From contig CM063112.1 in assembly GCA_031841125.1 (NCBI GenBank), positions 8,954,603 through 9,018,602 on the forward strand: a DNA stretch of 64,000 nt. The letters are read 5' to 3'. This document shows positions 1 through 10,286 of this stretch, one piece after another. The stretch's first letter is position 1. Each line of letters begins with the position of its first letter. Under the pieces are notes generated by a model. The model did not search any database. It was not told where the DNA came from and worked only from the letters and a program-made list of their open reading frames with translations. The stretch is from Acanthococcus lagerstroemiae (Eukaryota > Arthropoda > Insecta > Hemiptera > Eriococcidae). The translations under genes and the position numbers were made by a program.

Positions 1-1
1 A

Positions 2-484
2 GAAAGACTACTAGTTCTGAATAAGGGAAGCAAACCAACGTTTGTCACAAAAGTAAGGCAAGAAGTTATAGACATAACACTCTGTAATTCCAAAGTTAGG
101 GACCGAATTCAGGGATGGAGAGTGTTGGACGAACCGTCTCTATCGGATCACCGATACATCCAATACCAGATTCGGGCATCTAAGGAGGAACAAAGAGCTA
201 TTAGGAACCTTAGGAAAACAAACTAGGGAGGCTTCAAAAATTATTTAAAAAGACTGACGAGGTACAACTGGCAACAGACTCAGAACGTGAGCGACCTGGA
301 AGCACAAGCCAGCATACTGGATAGTGCACTCAGAGACGCATACGATAAGAACTGCGAGTCTAAGATAATAAAATCACGCAAAATCTGGTGGACAGCAGAG
401 TTGGGGAGACATAAAACTGTTAAAGCTCAACAATACAAATCTAAACTTTCAGAAGGAAATGAAATACTTAGGTATGATATGTGA
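2..484 (+). pseudogene. Endonuclease C-terminal fragment of R1-like retrotransposon
   Basis: Read in the frame of base 2, the DNA encodes the last part of an AP-type endonuclease, including a 'VIDITLCN' strand and the catalytic 'SDHRYI' motif (the SDH triad end typical of EEP-family endonucleases). An in-frame TAG at 224-226 breaks the frame. The frame then continues through a basic linker ('KIWWTAEL') of the kind found between endonuclease and RT. It stops at 484, where it overlaps the next fragment in a different frame. The start is outside the window. It is non-functional because of the stop and the lost RT domain. Confidence 0.8.
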
Positions 485-1258
485 TGAAAACTTAAACTTC
501 ACCAGTCATGTGAATTATATAATACAAAAAATTAAAAAATACTATAGCAGGATAACAGCTGTATATAACAATACTTTCGGACTAAATTTCACGGACAGAA
601 AAATCTTATATACGGCACTATTTAGATCTATTGTGGAATATGGCAGCACAATATACTACCCTAAACTGAGCAAGAGCAACAAAAACAAAATCAAAAAGGA
701 ACAGAGGAAAATATTATTAAACGTCATATCAGCCTATAGAACAGTATCTTATTCGGCAACTAATGTCATTGCAGGAATCCTGCCTATTGAACTACAAATT
801 GAAAAAACCAACAACGTTAAAAAAATTAAATGGTCTGGCATACGTGAAAAGGAGAAAAAAATAAAAATCAGGGATATTAATAAAAGATATATTGACGTTT
901 GGCAAAAACAATATGAAACAGACCAAACTGGTAGGAGAACCTTCAAATTAATCCCAAATATAGAGTACAGAAATAAAAACAAAGATCTGAAACCAAACTT
1001 TTATCTCACACAATTTCTAACAGGTCACGGAAACTTTGGTGAATATCTGAAAATATTCAAAATTAATGAAATTGATAAATGTCTAAACTGCAAAAAAAAA
1101 CCGACTCGCCAGATCACACATTTTTGAGCTGTCCAGTATTCAAAGAAATACGGAAAAAGTTTGGAATAAAAAACAGTTATGACCAATGGTTCATAAACAA
1201 AACAAAAACAATAAATACAATAAATTATGTAGGCAAAATTATGAAAAATAAAAAATAA
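459..1258 (+). pseudogene. RT thumb and C-terminal CCHC fragment of R1-like retrotransposon
   Basis: The fragment opens with 'KYLGMICDENLNFTSH', the conserved block that follows the RT palm. It continues through the thumb ('SIVEYGSTIYY'), an 'ISAYRTVS' segment, and 'QFLTGHGNFGEYL' before a terminal zinc knuckle. The knuckle begins CLNC; its histidine and last cysteine ('HTFLSC') are in the +2 frame. The shift coincides with a run of nine A at 1092-1100, so a homopolymer indel is the likely lesion. The stop in the downstream frame is at 1256-1258. Base composition is much more AT-rich than in the next element. Confidence 0.8.
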
Positions 1259-1924
1259 AGAAAAACCCAACCGTTAATCCGACCCTTCCTTCGATGTTCA
1301 TATTAGGTATAATTTACAAAGCATGTAGTTTTAGAAGATAGTTTACGTTAAGTTTTAATTTAAGTTGAATAGTTTTGTTAGTTATATAATGTTCCTGTGA
1401 TGACCCGATGACTACGGAAAAACCAAGATTGGTAAAAGTAGTCCTAGGGTCAATACAAATCACACATGTACTTTAAAAAATAAAAAATAAATTAAAAAAA
1501 AGGAAAGATACTCGAAGAAGGCCGAGGGCTGCACTGAAAAATAGTGCGCCAGCTTACTTGGAACTATATCATGAGGCCCAAAAAGCATATAAAAAGGTAG
1601 CCAAGGGAGCCAGAACACAGGGTGGAGACGTTTCTGCAAATCTATAGAAAAGATACCGGAAACGGCACACCTGCAAAAACTTTTCAGTAAGGAAAAGAAG
1701 GTGGAAGAAGGTCCGCTCGAATTTCCGACAGGTGGTTTCTCTACCACCCCGAGAGAAGCAGTAGAGCACCTCACTGACACACGCACTTTCCAGGAGCAAA
1801 AATCATAGAAAACACATAGCCGGAGCCGGAAGCCAACCGTATGCAAAGCGGAACGGATTGGGAAACGGCAAGGAGATGATTACACCAGACAGGGTATGTT
1901 GAGCGGTAAAACACATTTTCGCCG

Positions 1925-2420
1925 TACAAAGCACCGGGCCCAGATGGAATCTATCTAGTCTGCCTACCAGACAGGACTAGACATCATAATGGGGCCGTTC
2001 ATTAGGGTCCTCAGAGCATCATTAGCCCTAGGGCATATTCCAAAATCGTGGAGGGGTGTGAGAGTGGTTTTTTGCCAAAACCAGGCAGAGACTCCTGTAA
2101 GGACAAATCCTACAGGCCGATAAGTCTCTCATCATTCATACTAAAAACCTTGGGAAGACTGATAGACAAGCACTTAAGAGAGGTTACCCTGAAAAGGTTC
2201 CCACTGCATGAGAACCAGCACGCATATAGGGCAGGAAGATCAGTAGAGTCACCACTGCACTTGCTTGTTACGGTAATTGAGAGAGGATGACTGGCGGAGA
2301 TTATGTCCTGGCAACATTCATGGATATACAAGGAGCGTTTGACGCGACCTTTCATGAATCAATAGAAACAGCTCTGAGGGAAAGGAAAGTGAAGGAAAGC
2401 TTAATAAACTGAATTGTATC
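1925..2420 (+). pseudogene. RT fingers fragment (non-LTR)
   Basis: Shortly upstream of 2048 the sequence 'YKAPGPDGIY' matches the start of a non-LTR RT domain. From 2048 it runs 'KSYRPISLSSFILKTLGRLIDKHLRE' and 'HAYRAGRSVESPLHLLV', the fingers and early palm. After a stop at 2288-2290, the DNA about 2292-2410 continues in another frame with 'DIQGAFDATFH', the first catalytic aspartate block, and then has a further stop at 2410-2412. At least two frame changes therefore disrupt the domain. Confidence 0.75.
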
Positions 2421-2421
2421 T

Positions 2422-2811
2422 ATGCTAAAAGGCAGGGAGATTTGGATAACATACCAACAAGAACAAATCAATGCAACGACTATCATGGGCTGTCCACACG
2501 GGGGAGTACTCTCTCCCGTACAGTGGAGCCTAGTGGTGGAGTTGAATGGTCAAAAAATATACCTACAGGGTTACGCTGATGATTTGGCTGCGGTGGTAAC
2601 CGGCGAATTTCCGGGAACCATCGCGGAATTAAAGCACTGGGGACTCCGATGTGTGGAAAAATGGTGGGCGAAAAAGCGGTTATCGATAAACCCGGACAAA
2701 ACTGAGATCACTCTTTTCACACACAAAAGTAAGGGCGAAGTGTTGTTTAAGGTGCAATACAAGGGAAGACCGTTAGCCTTCCCAGAAAAGGTGAAGTACT
2801 TAGGAGTATGA
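2422..2811 (+). pseudogene. RT palm fragment with intact YADD
   Basis: This open stretch encodes 'MGCPHGGVLSPVQWSL', the conserved G-x-P-Q/H-G-x-x-x-SP block of non-LTR RTs, and the catalytic 'YADDLAAVV'. It then reads 'WWAKKRLSINPDKTEITLF' and ends in 'KYLGV'. A TGA TGA pair at 2809-2814 stops it, while the expected continuation ('DEKLSWRDHVSDKIRKR') is in the frame one base on, so a small deletion is inferred. The catalytic aspartates are preserved, but the ORF as a whole is not usable. Confidence 0.8.
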
Positions 2812-2871
2812 TGAAAAACTCTCCTGGAGAGATCACGTCTCAGATAAAATAAGAAAAAGGATTGAGGCTCC

Positions 2872-4140
2872 TTGGGCTTGACGCAGTTTTGTTGGCAGGA
2901 TCTGGGGACTCTCTCCCAGAATTATGCATCGGATATATACCGGTGTAATACGTCCCAGAATCACATATCGGCCACTGTGTGGTGGGGCCGGGTCCCCCTG
3001 GCCAGAATCACTGAAGAACTAGACCACCTGCAAAGGCTCGCGTGCGTGATGACAACGGTGGCAATGAGAACGACGGCGACTAAGGCACTGGAAAGGCTCC
3101 TAAACTTGCCACCACTTCACACTGCTATAGAAGCAGCTGCGATAATGGGGGCTTATCGTCTGGGCCAACCAAACCTTCAGACCCAAAACACAGACCACAT
3201 AAGGATATGGGAGATGGCGGGGACTATGGACAAATGCTTCGGGATGCCGAAGGATAGAATCGCTATAGAATACTTCTTTAACAAGCCGTACCATGCGCTT
3301 ATACCCACACGAGAGGTTTGGAAAAAGAGGTGGCCAAGCATTCTAGGAAAAGAGGAGAATGTGCCGTTTGCAGATGCCTCTAAAAATGATCAAAGTATGG
3401 GAATCGGAATCACGAATCCAAAAGGCGCTGACAATTACTCAATGGCACTGGGTGAGAGCGTCACCATCCTCCCAGCAGAGGTAATGGCGATCACGGTGGC
3501 CATTGATAGACGCCAGCAGCAGGGCCTTGTTAATCAGCAGATCTACATCTGTGCAGACAGTCAATCGGCTATTAAGGCACTATCGTCACAGCAAACTACA
3601 TCCCTAGTGGTGGCGGAGTGTGTTAACAAATTATACACCCTTGCTCAGGAGAATGGTGTTATCATACTATGGACACCGGGACACTGCGGCATAGAAGGGA
3701 ACAAGATCGCTGGCAAGCTAGCGATGGAGGGTATAAAAAAGGAACTGGCAACACCCAGGTCAGGTCTTCCTGTAGCATACAGCGTCATAAAATCCAAAGT
3801 AAAGGCTTGGATAAGTAAGCAGACAGAAGTGCACTGGCGGTACGCCAGTGGCATGAAAGTCAGCAAAACACTGATACGGGACTTTCCCAGTAAATATGCC
3901 ACTTTCCTATTAGGGCTTGACAGGAAACATGCAAGACTCATGGCCTGACTACTAACTGATCACGGGGCTACAAAACACATGTGGTATAAAATAGGAGTAG
4001 TGAAAAGCGGCTCCTGCGGGTACTGTGGAGAAGAGGAAGAAACCTCGATCCACATCATATGTCAATACCCAGCCATAGCCGGGATAAAACGCGAAGCACT
4101 GGGACTAGAGTATCCAGCCCCCAGTGATAGAATTCAGTAA
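2872..4140 (+). pseudogene. RT thumb, RNase H and CCHC fragment
   Basis: A 358-codon open frame covers the RT thumb ('LQRLACVMTTVAMRTTATKALERLLNL') followed by an RNase H domain. Recognisable RNase H blocks are 'PFADASKNDQSMGIGI' (first Asp), 'ILPAEVMAITVAID' (Glu), 'IYICADSQSAIKAL' (second Asp) and 'ILWTPGHCGIEGNKIAGKLA' with the late His. The frame closes at TGA 3946-3948, but the same frame resumes and encodes a knuckle 'CGYCGEEEETSIHIIC' and a final stop near 4138-4140, so a single stop codon separates RNase H from the knuckle. Confidence 0.8.
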
Positions 4141-4260
4141 AATTCTCATTTTGGCCATAAAAATGAGGCTACTGAGCTGATCCTTAACAGCAACCTGAGG
4201 AAAAGTGCAATGGACTACAACGTCTGAGCACTCGGCGCATACAGCGCTACCGCACACAAA

Positions 4261-5046
4261 TGTAATGTAAGTAATAAAACCAACTAAAGTAAAAAAATTG
4301 GATTTTTTTCGAAAATTTTTGTACTACTTTTACAAAAAAGTATGATATAAACTTTAAAAATTTCATCTCGCTCCTTATAGGATTCATGAACTTCGGCACC
4401 CTTGATCTCGACACACTAAATTCATCTTTGGCTGATCGTCCAAGCAGAACAAGCTGATCATCCTCATGTAGACCCACCTATAGATATTGCGTTTAATCAA
4501 ATAGTATTCAACATGGTTTAGTACATATGTTTCAAACATTCTTCGGCAGACCGTCAGACTAGACTGGAATCAGATTTCAGCTTCGTATTTCGATTTTACT
4601 TCGATGTGGTGCATCCCTCAAATTTGCACTTACCATGTGCCAAGATTGAAATATATTATCATTTTGTTCAGTTACGCCATTTCCGTTTTTCTCATTTGAT
4701 ATCCATCCATCAAATATGGAAATCTTAAATACTTATTAAACTTTGGTTTTTGGGTTAGGTACTTTCATCCTGAAACAAATACAAAAATATCATATTAGTA
4801 ACTTGCGCAGAATGTATCATAATTCAACTTACCTCGCTTTCACGGGTCTTCGAAGAACTTTATACGCCATGTTGATTTTGAATCGAGTTCCAGAACGCAG
4901 GGTTTTCCTTTTTTTTTCTTTTTTTTTTTTCTGTTCTGTCAATAGCCTTCGAATGAAACAACTCGTTCTTTCATTTTCAACACAGCCGCAAGTAAACCTG
5001 TAACCATGATATAATCACAGATGAGTGCCAAACGAGAAAAAACTTT
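4261..5046. other. Unassigned AT-rich intergenic DNA
   Basis: No coding frame with recognisable family motifs is present. The stretch is AT-rich with a T-run near 4910-4930. The short open frames here have no conserved motif and no splice context. Confidence 0.5.
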
Positions 5047-5580
5047 ATGACTATCCACTCGCAATCCAATTTTTACTTTTATATATTAGTCATCGCATCG
5101 GTGGGTCGAGGTCCGCTGCACCGGACTAGCACCGAGCAGACGCCATTTCTGTTGGTACAGACAGAGCCCCGAGCCCCAGCCTCGTCCCGGCCCGCCGGCC
5201 CGCCAAAAGCAACCAGATATTCTTCATCGATAGTACGATCTCGCCGGCATAAAAATCGCGAGGCGAAGACCGAGCTCGTCTCAGCAGTTCGAATCGCACA
5301 AAGGGTTGGTAAAATAGACTGGCGATGTAGAAGACATCAGCCTCGGAGTACATTGTCCTTTTCATCGCCAATGCACTCTTTAAATCTTTATCTTCAGGTC
5401 CCCCTCGTGTTCCTCCTCGAGCAGACAAAAAAAAAGTACACTGGTATACTTTTTGCTCGTATCTGCGCTCTCGTCTCAGCCGTCGGTTCGCCGCCCGCCA
5501 TCGTTTTCGCCCCTCCCCAGGAACCACATTACGGTCATACAAATCCAAGGAGATCTAGTACAGTCGGACAGCGTTACTAC
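5047..5580. other. GC-rich, CpG-bearing intergenic block
   Basis: Base composition changes sharply from AT-rich flanks to a GC- and CpG-rich block at about 5090-5550. Both strands are open for 140-180 codons, which is expected from high GC and stop depletion, and neither translation shows a known domain. It could be a promoter-proximal or 5' exon region of an unseen gene, but no TATA box or convincing splice pair could be settled on. Confidence 0.35.
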
Positions 5581-6048
5581 TAAAATTTCAGTCGCGGAAT
5601 CGAGCGAATAAATGGCAGACTAATCGAACAACTAAAAGGAATGAATATAGTAGAGTGAACACGCCGAGCTGGTATTTTAAGAGTTTCAGACGATACGCGA
5701 CTATGACCTCGGTCAAGATAGAAAAGTTCGTGCCACCGGAACTCCCATGTAATGTCGTGTTCTTCATTTAGAAAAACACATGACCTGACATAGCTCGAAT
5801 TAACGAAGCAAAATGATAATTCGTTCTGGCGAGAATGCGAGTGCGATATGCCCTCAGCTTCCATCTGGAAGCACGAGTGTTTTGGTTTCTAAAAAATGGA
5901 GACAGAGATGATCCGAAGTCCAGCAATAAAATTAGGAAGACTGCTGAAGCAAATTGTGCACCTTGAAATCCTGCAAGACAGACAACTGACCGCAGACACA
6001 GACTGAGCCTAAAAAAAAAAAGTACCGAGAAAATAGGAATTTTAAAAA

Positions 6049-6225
6049 GGCCCATCCAGAAGCGCAAATAGAGCCCAGAACTGGGGGGGCTTGAGCCCCC
6101 TTATTATGAAGCAACACCACCTTCCCGCATCATTTCCTTTGGTAATTTTTCAGTGTTGGGGGGCTATTTAGAAGTTTAGGGGCTAAGCCCCCAAGCCCCC
6201 ACCTATTTGCGCTTATGGGCCCATC
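6049..6225. mobile_element. 161-bp hAT MITE with 8-bp TSD
   Basis: The element spans 6057-6217. It begins CAGAAGCGCAAATAG and ends with the inverted counterpart CTATTTGCGCTTATG, one terminal mismatch from a perfect inverted pair. It is flanked on both sides by ggcccatc (6049-6056 and 6218-6225), a perfect 8-bp target duplication, which together with CAG-type ends is diagnostic of hAT. The interior is a C/G-rich stem ('gggggctaagcccc'). It has no coding capacity. Confidence 0.9.
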
Positions 6226-6614
6226 ACATTTTCTTGGAACATATTTACAATAACCATGCTTCTGAGTTCTGAGCCCTCCCCCCTTCTTCCCTCGTCCATA
6301 AAAATACCTACGCTTTACGTTTATCTTGAACATATCAATTCATTTTGATGTCGGTAAAATTCAAATTTCTCAATAAAATCATTACAATTAACTACAACTA
6401 CATAAATGTTGAATATGTTAATTCATTTATTAAGTTAGAACTATCGGAGAAAAATTGAAATAATTTAAGATTGTAAGACGCAGGTCAATTCTTCTTTCAT
6501 TTTACACAAATTATTGAGCACATCCTCCTGTGTACTTCCATCAATAAATCGGGTTCAAAAATAAGCAATGAGAAATGACTGTAAATTAGTTTGCGTCAGT
6601 TTTGATGATGCTGG

Positions 6615-6702
6615 ATTTACATTCGAATCGGCGACATGTCGCGAACAAACTTTTCAATGCTAAAAGTGTGTCCGCGACATGTCGCCGACTCGAATGTAAA
6701 TT
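6615..6702. repeat. Near-perfect palindrome, ~38-bp arms
   Basis: Left arm 6615-6654 and right arm 6662-6702 are reverse complements with only a few mismatches. They share a core 'cggcgacatgtcgcg', itself palindromic, and the loop is about 7 nt. The sequence would form a long hairpin. No flanking duplication was recognised, so the origin is open. Confidence 0.85.
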
Positions 6703-7037
6703 CACCTTGATTTTCAATTTGAAAAAACATCGTTTACGTGTGATCTGAGTCATAGGAAGCATAAGTAGGTATTTGTACACTCTATAAAGAATTTTATATT
6801 CATCGCAGTAGGCTAGGCTGCCCAGATCGTACTTTCTCTAGAGGAAAACACTCTTTTGATACTGTAAAAAAAGAAAACTCTATCTTTTCCCCAAAAATGT
6901 CAAGAGGTTTGTTATGCCGAAGCTGATAATAAAAGATGACCATAAATGATGACTGATAGCGTGATAGGGAAGGCCAAAATTCGCTCGAGATTGAGACACT
7001 CACTCTACACTCTATACATTCAACAAAATCAAAATGC

Positions 7038-7102
7038 GACGTGTCGCAAGAAAAGGACCTCAGTATCCGGTTATCACTAAGGCCCTTTTCTTGTGACACG
7101 TC
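7038..7102. repeat. Palindrome with 23-bp arms, shared with 42.8 kb
   Basis: Left arm 7038-7060 and right arm 7080-7102 are reverse complements at 21 of 23 positions, separated by a 19-nt loop. The arm core 'gacgtgtcacaagaaaaggg' is also the core of the palindrome at 42783-42860, so this is an interspersed palindromic repeat rather than a chance hairpin. Confidence 0.85.
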
Positions 7103-7235
7103 TGTTTTTCCACTCCGGGTTATGACATTGTGATTTTATTTTTCAATTTTGTCAAAGCACATTGAGCTACCACGGGGCCGCCAGCTTGCCAGTCGGTGAG
7201 TCGGATACTGTTCTATCCAGACTAGTGTTGTGCTG

Positions 7236-8577
7236 TAGGGGAGAGTGTTATACCTTGGATCTTGGAACGATTGTATCTTGGAACAAAATGCAGTTTGCAG
7301 CCCTACATCGTTCACCTAATGAAAATCCCTAGCGCGTGTGGCGTGTTTAGATACCTCAACATTGTAAAACCAAAAAGTAAGGCAATAGCTGCAGTGTTAC
7401 CAGATAGATGAAAAAAAAAAAAACATCACCAGCAGGCTCAAAAGTAAATGAATTTCCGGAAGGAGAATGAGCTTGAAAAATTTGAAACAATATCAGGAGT
7501 GTAGTCCATGGTCTCGGTAACATACTGCTATTACGAATTTGTTTTGCTGTTTTACTTAGAAACAGAGTGGTAACGTGTTTTCCAAAAAGTTGGGAATTGT
7601 ACTACCTTGGAACACAACAGGGTATTGTACCTTGGAACCACTGATAACAGTACCCGGGATGCAGTTTCCAGGTTGCGGTTTTCATTTTTTGTACCAGTTT
7701 GTTTGTACAAGTATTGGGACTAATTTTCTCATTATTTTCTATGTAGAAGTAAACTTTAATGATATTCATTCTGGCCAGTTTGGCATCATCAGATTGATCT
7801 CTAATGAAAGGACCAAAAAATAAGGCGACAAATATTTTCTTGTCGAGCTTCATCCTGGTATTGACAATTTTGTCAAGGCTAAATTTCTACATAGGCGAGC
7901 AAGCACAATTTTTTTCAGGTTTCCCACCACTGACGACATTCGCATTATAAAAACAACTGAAATCATAAAATTGACAACGATAGAAAGCCGGCGTGGTAAG
8001 GACGTACCGAAGAGTTATTCCGGGGAGGGGGGGGGGTAGTAAAAATTGTGAAAGTCCCAACTGACTCAACTCAGAATTCCCAAGTATCAAGGCAAAAGAA
8101 GAAAACCGTTCGACTTGTTGGGGTTTTCCAACTTCTCAACTCAATTCCCAAGTACCAAAGCAGAAAAAAAACTTAACTTGGATTTTCCCAACTTGCCTGA
8201 CTGGAATGGGTAAATTTTCCGTAAAAAGTTCTTGCAGGGGGGAGTTGCTCTCTTATCGGTACGTCCCTGCGGCGTGGTATTTCCAAATGCAAGGAAGTGG
8301 AAAACGTTTATTAAAATGTTGATTAAACAAGTTATAGGGGTATTTATATCAATTTTTTAAGTAGTTCTAAGGTACAATACCCATTTGTACCTTGGAACAA
8401 TTTGATTCTTCTTTTTTAGTTTCTTCCTCAGCTTCAGAACCATTAATTGATCAACTCCAGCACATCAAAATGTTCATCTTACCCTCCTCTTTCAAATAAT
8501 GAGATGTTTTCTAGAACTCTAGTGTGGTAAAGCGTTAGAAATGGGTTTTGCATTTCAAGGTACAACACTCTCCCCTA
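7236..8577. mobile_element. TA-target DNA transposon, non-autonomous, nested
   Basis: The element spans 7238-8575 with terminal inverted repeats GGGGAGAGTGTTATACCTTG and the counterpart ending CACTCTCCCC. Both sides are flanked by TA, suggesting a TA-duplicating superfamily (Tc1/mariner or similar). The motif 'TACCTTGGAAC' and close variants recurs near 7250-7285, 7603, 7630 and 8387, so the ends carry repeated candidate protein-binding sites. The open frame at 7602-7853 on the minus strand has no transposase motif. The element is itself interrupted by a hAT MITE at 7997-8269. Confidence 0.75.
7989..8277. mobile_element. 273-bp hAT MITE with internal ~75-bp repeats
   Basis: The element spans 7997-8269, flanked by cggcgtgg on both sides (7989-7996 and 8270-8277). 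The ends are taAGGACGTACC and GGTACGTCCCTG, the first CAG having decayed to TAA. The interior holds two to three copies of a unit reading 'aactcaattcccaagtac'. The same family is present in opposite orientation at 14036-14429. Confidence 0.9.
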
Positions 8578-8851
8578 AAATTTTGTTTTTTACTTTACAT
8601 GTTTCCTATGCGTAAAATACCAGGTAAAATACATGTGTAGAAAACTAAAGTCTTGTACGTTGTCTGTAAAATATGTAAAAAACTTTAATACTCGAAAATC
8701 TAGCAGATGCTAGCATGCTACTTTATGTTTTTGAAAAGGTTTTCTACGTTTTTCACGTATTTTACGTCAGTTGCCTTTTTCACATTGTATTACACTGAAA
8801 CGTAAAAAAATGCTCTTTACGCGTTTATAGAGGCACAACACTGATCCGGAC

Positions 8852-9264
8852 TTTCCAACAGAGTGGTCGACATCTACTGGACATTTAACGAACTACATCA
8901 ACGCGGATAATGGAAGAAATTTTAACACGGATGATTATGTGTGAAATCTGTTCACCCCCTCCCCCCGCCCTATTGGGCAAATTTTCTTCATATACATGTA
9001 GGCAATCGGATAAATTCGGGGTATTTCTGTCAGAATCCAGAAAGACTCCTGGAGCGAGTATCAATAGCGAAGCGAGAAAAATTTTTGAGCGACTTCTAGT
9101 ACTCTTTTCCATTAAAAAATATCTGGGCAACCTACGAGCACATTCTGTACTTTGTAAAATACATGATAAGCAGTTATTGCATGCTGAAGTTGTAGATTCC
9201 ATCTCTGCCTCTTCACTATCTCCATTACGATCCTCATCATCTGATTCACTGGAGCTTTTTCATT
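8852..9264. other. Unassigned, open on both strands
   Basis: Open frames of 105-138 codons exist on both strands (8910-9326 plus, 8885-9202 minus). On the minus strand the sequence lies just downstream of a hAT transposase remnant, so it could be more of that remnant, but I see no diagnostic motif. Confidence 0.3.
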
Positions 9265-10286
9265 CAGCCCTGATAGGGTGGCGGGGATACCCCGGGCCGG
9301 GCTTTCAGGGGAACCCGATATTTTAAAAGGCCTGAATTTCAACGCTTAGGGCTACAGCATACTGTACATTAAATCAGCAATCACTCCTTACACGATGAAA
9401 GAAACATAATTTTTTCCCAAATCTGACAAAAGAACAAAGTAAACTGGAAGGAGAGAGGGGGCGTGAAAGTTCCCCCTGGGCCCTCTTTTTCTGTTTACGG
9501 GGTTGCTTTCATCCATATCAGTAACAAAATCAGGTCTAACAGCATATACATCTTCAAAAGGTTCTTTTCTGATGGTGGGCCAGACTTCTGCAAATGACAG
9601 TTCTTTTCTCAAATCTTCTGTCTCCTCTGTTGAGAAGTTTAAATGATGAGGAATAATTTTCAAACTCTCCACTGGCAACCCATTCTTTATGATTTGTTTG
9701 AAACGTTGAGGATCGAAACATTCAAGGTCACCATATAGAGAACCATGGTCCTCAAATCAGTTCGCTGACTCAGATGTTGCTCGATCCAATACTACGTTGA
9801 ATACCTCGACTTCATATTTCTTTTGTGGTTGTTCAATGTTTCTCGTGGCAGTAAAAGTTCTTCAATTGTATAGCCTTCTCCAAATTCAGCTGACATGAAA
9901 TTTTGCAAAGGTCGGATACTTTCTGGGCAGACATCGTATTGCAGTCGTAGGTTCGTTCTAGTCTAGATCATAGTAATCGCAGACCCTAGTGTTCAGAAAA
10001 TCAATGAGTATGCAATTATTGGCCTAATAGACAGGTTTATGAAATAAGGTGAAGGGGTGTTATGTTATGTTTATGATTGACTCGAATAAATACGAAAGAA
10101 TCAAGGCCCTCATCCTTGCAACGTGAAGAATATTATTTCAATTTTCTAAAAATTACGTATATTCATCAAAAGTTTTCAATTTCTACTAGTAACTCGCAAC
10201 TGTAATTTCATCTAGTCTTTAGGGCCTCATAGTTTCGGGAGCCCACCGGGAATGTCCCGGTATCCCGATGAGCCAGTCCGTGCCTG
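9265..10286 (-). mobile_element. Decayed hAT element with transposase remnants
   Basis: The outer limits are a left CAG...GGCGGGGATACC end at 9265 and a right end 'ggtatcccgatgagccagtccgtgcctg' ending at 10286. These are imperfect inverted repeats sharing GGGATACC and CAG/CTG ends. No matching 8-bp duplication is visible, so the copy is old or the limits are slightly wrong. The minus strand between them carries hAT-type transposase coding pieces. Confidence 0.6.
9388..9966 (-). pseudogene. hAT (ZMYM1-like) transposase fragment
   Basis: Reading the minus strand from about 9966, the DNA encodes 'RLQYDVCPESIRPLQNFMSAEF', then after a frame change 'KYEVEVFNVVLDRATSES', a stop, and 'SLYGDLECFDPQRFKQI' leading into 'LPVESLKIIPHHLNF'. 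The order 'F..D..LDR..., SLY.DL..FDP.RF..I' is typical of the middle of hAT transposases of the ZMYM1/KIAA1586-like kind. One frame change and one stop show it is dead. The N terminus and the C-terminal dimerisation block are not visible. Confidence 0.7.

Larger units (their letters stand above)
1..1502 (+). mobile_element. Decayed R1-like non-LTR retrotransposon, internally deleted
   Basis: This is the 3' part of a non-LTR retrotransposon. It carries the end of an apurinic-type endonuclease, then jumps directly to the region just after the reverse transcriptase palm, then a C-terminal cysteine/histidine knuckle, a short 3' UTR and an A-rich tail at about 1475-1501. The catalytic palm (YADD block) is absent, so an internal deletion of the order of 1 kb is inferred near 460-480. 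The element is open at the left window edge. A second element of similar type begins right after the A-rich tail. Assignment to an R1-like group rests on the order endonuclease, RT, CCHC and on the 'QFLTGHG' block; a related clade is possible. Confidence 0.8.
1503..4260 (+). mobile_element. Decayed I/LOA/R1-group non-LTR retrotransposon with RNase H
   Basis: A second non-LTR element lies immediately downstream of the first one's A-rich tail, in the same orientation. It is more GC-rich than its neighbour. Domains in order are a pre-RT linker (about 1503-1950), RT fingers (about 1925-2290), palm with YADD (2422-2811), thumb, RNase H (about 3350-3760) and a terminal CCHC knuckle (about 4010-4080). 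The endonuclease and ORF1 are missing, so the copy is 5'-truncated. Several frameshifts and stops break it. The 3' limit near 4260 is approximate because no clear poly(A) tail is visible. An RNase H after RT argues for the I, LOA or an R1-related clade with RNase H. Confidence 0.8.
7215..8851. mobile_element. Outer hAT MITE, split by a nested element
   Basis: The element spans 7223-8843. Its left end is TAGTGTTGTGC (probably from CAGTGTTGTGC) and its right end is GCACAACACTG. The flanks are atccagac (7215-7222) and atccggac (8844-8851), an 8-bp duplication with one transition. Removing the inserted element at 7238-8575 leaves a MITE of about 283 bp, rich in 'gtaaaatac'-type motifs. No transposase is encoded. 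Confidence 0.85.

Noticed and set aside
749..1270. Two hydrophobic minus-strand ORFs
   Set aside because: They are antisense to the R1-like RT fragment, which explains the hydrophobic composition.
5126..5548. 140-codon minus-strand ORF and overlapping 178-codon plus-strand ORF
   Set aside because: Both strands are open because of high GC. Neither has a domain, signal peptide or splice context.
9265..10286. Confident hAT boundary by target duplication
   Set aside because: The 8-bp flanks (ttttcatt and actaaccg) do not match, so the limits are given only as probable.
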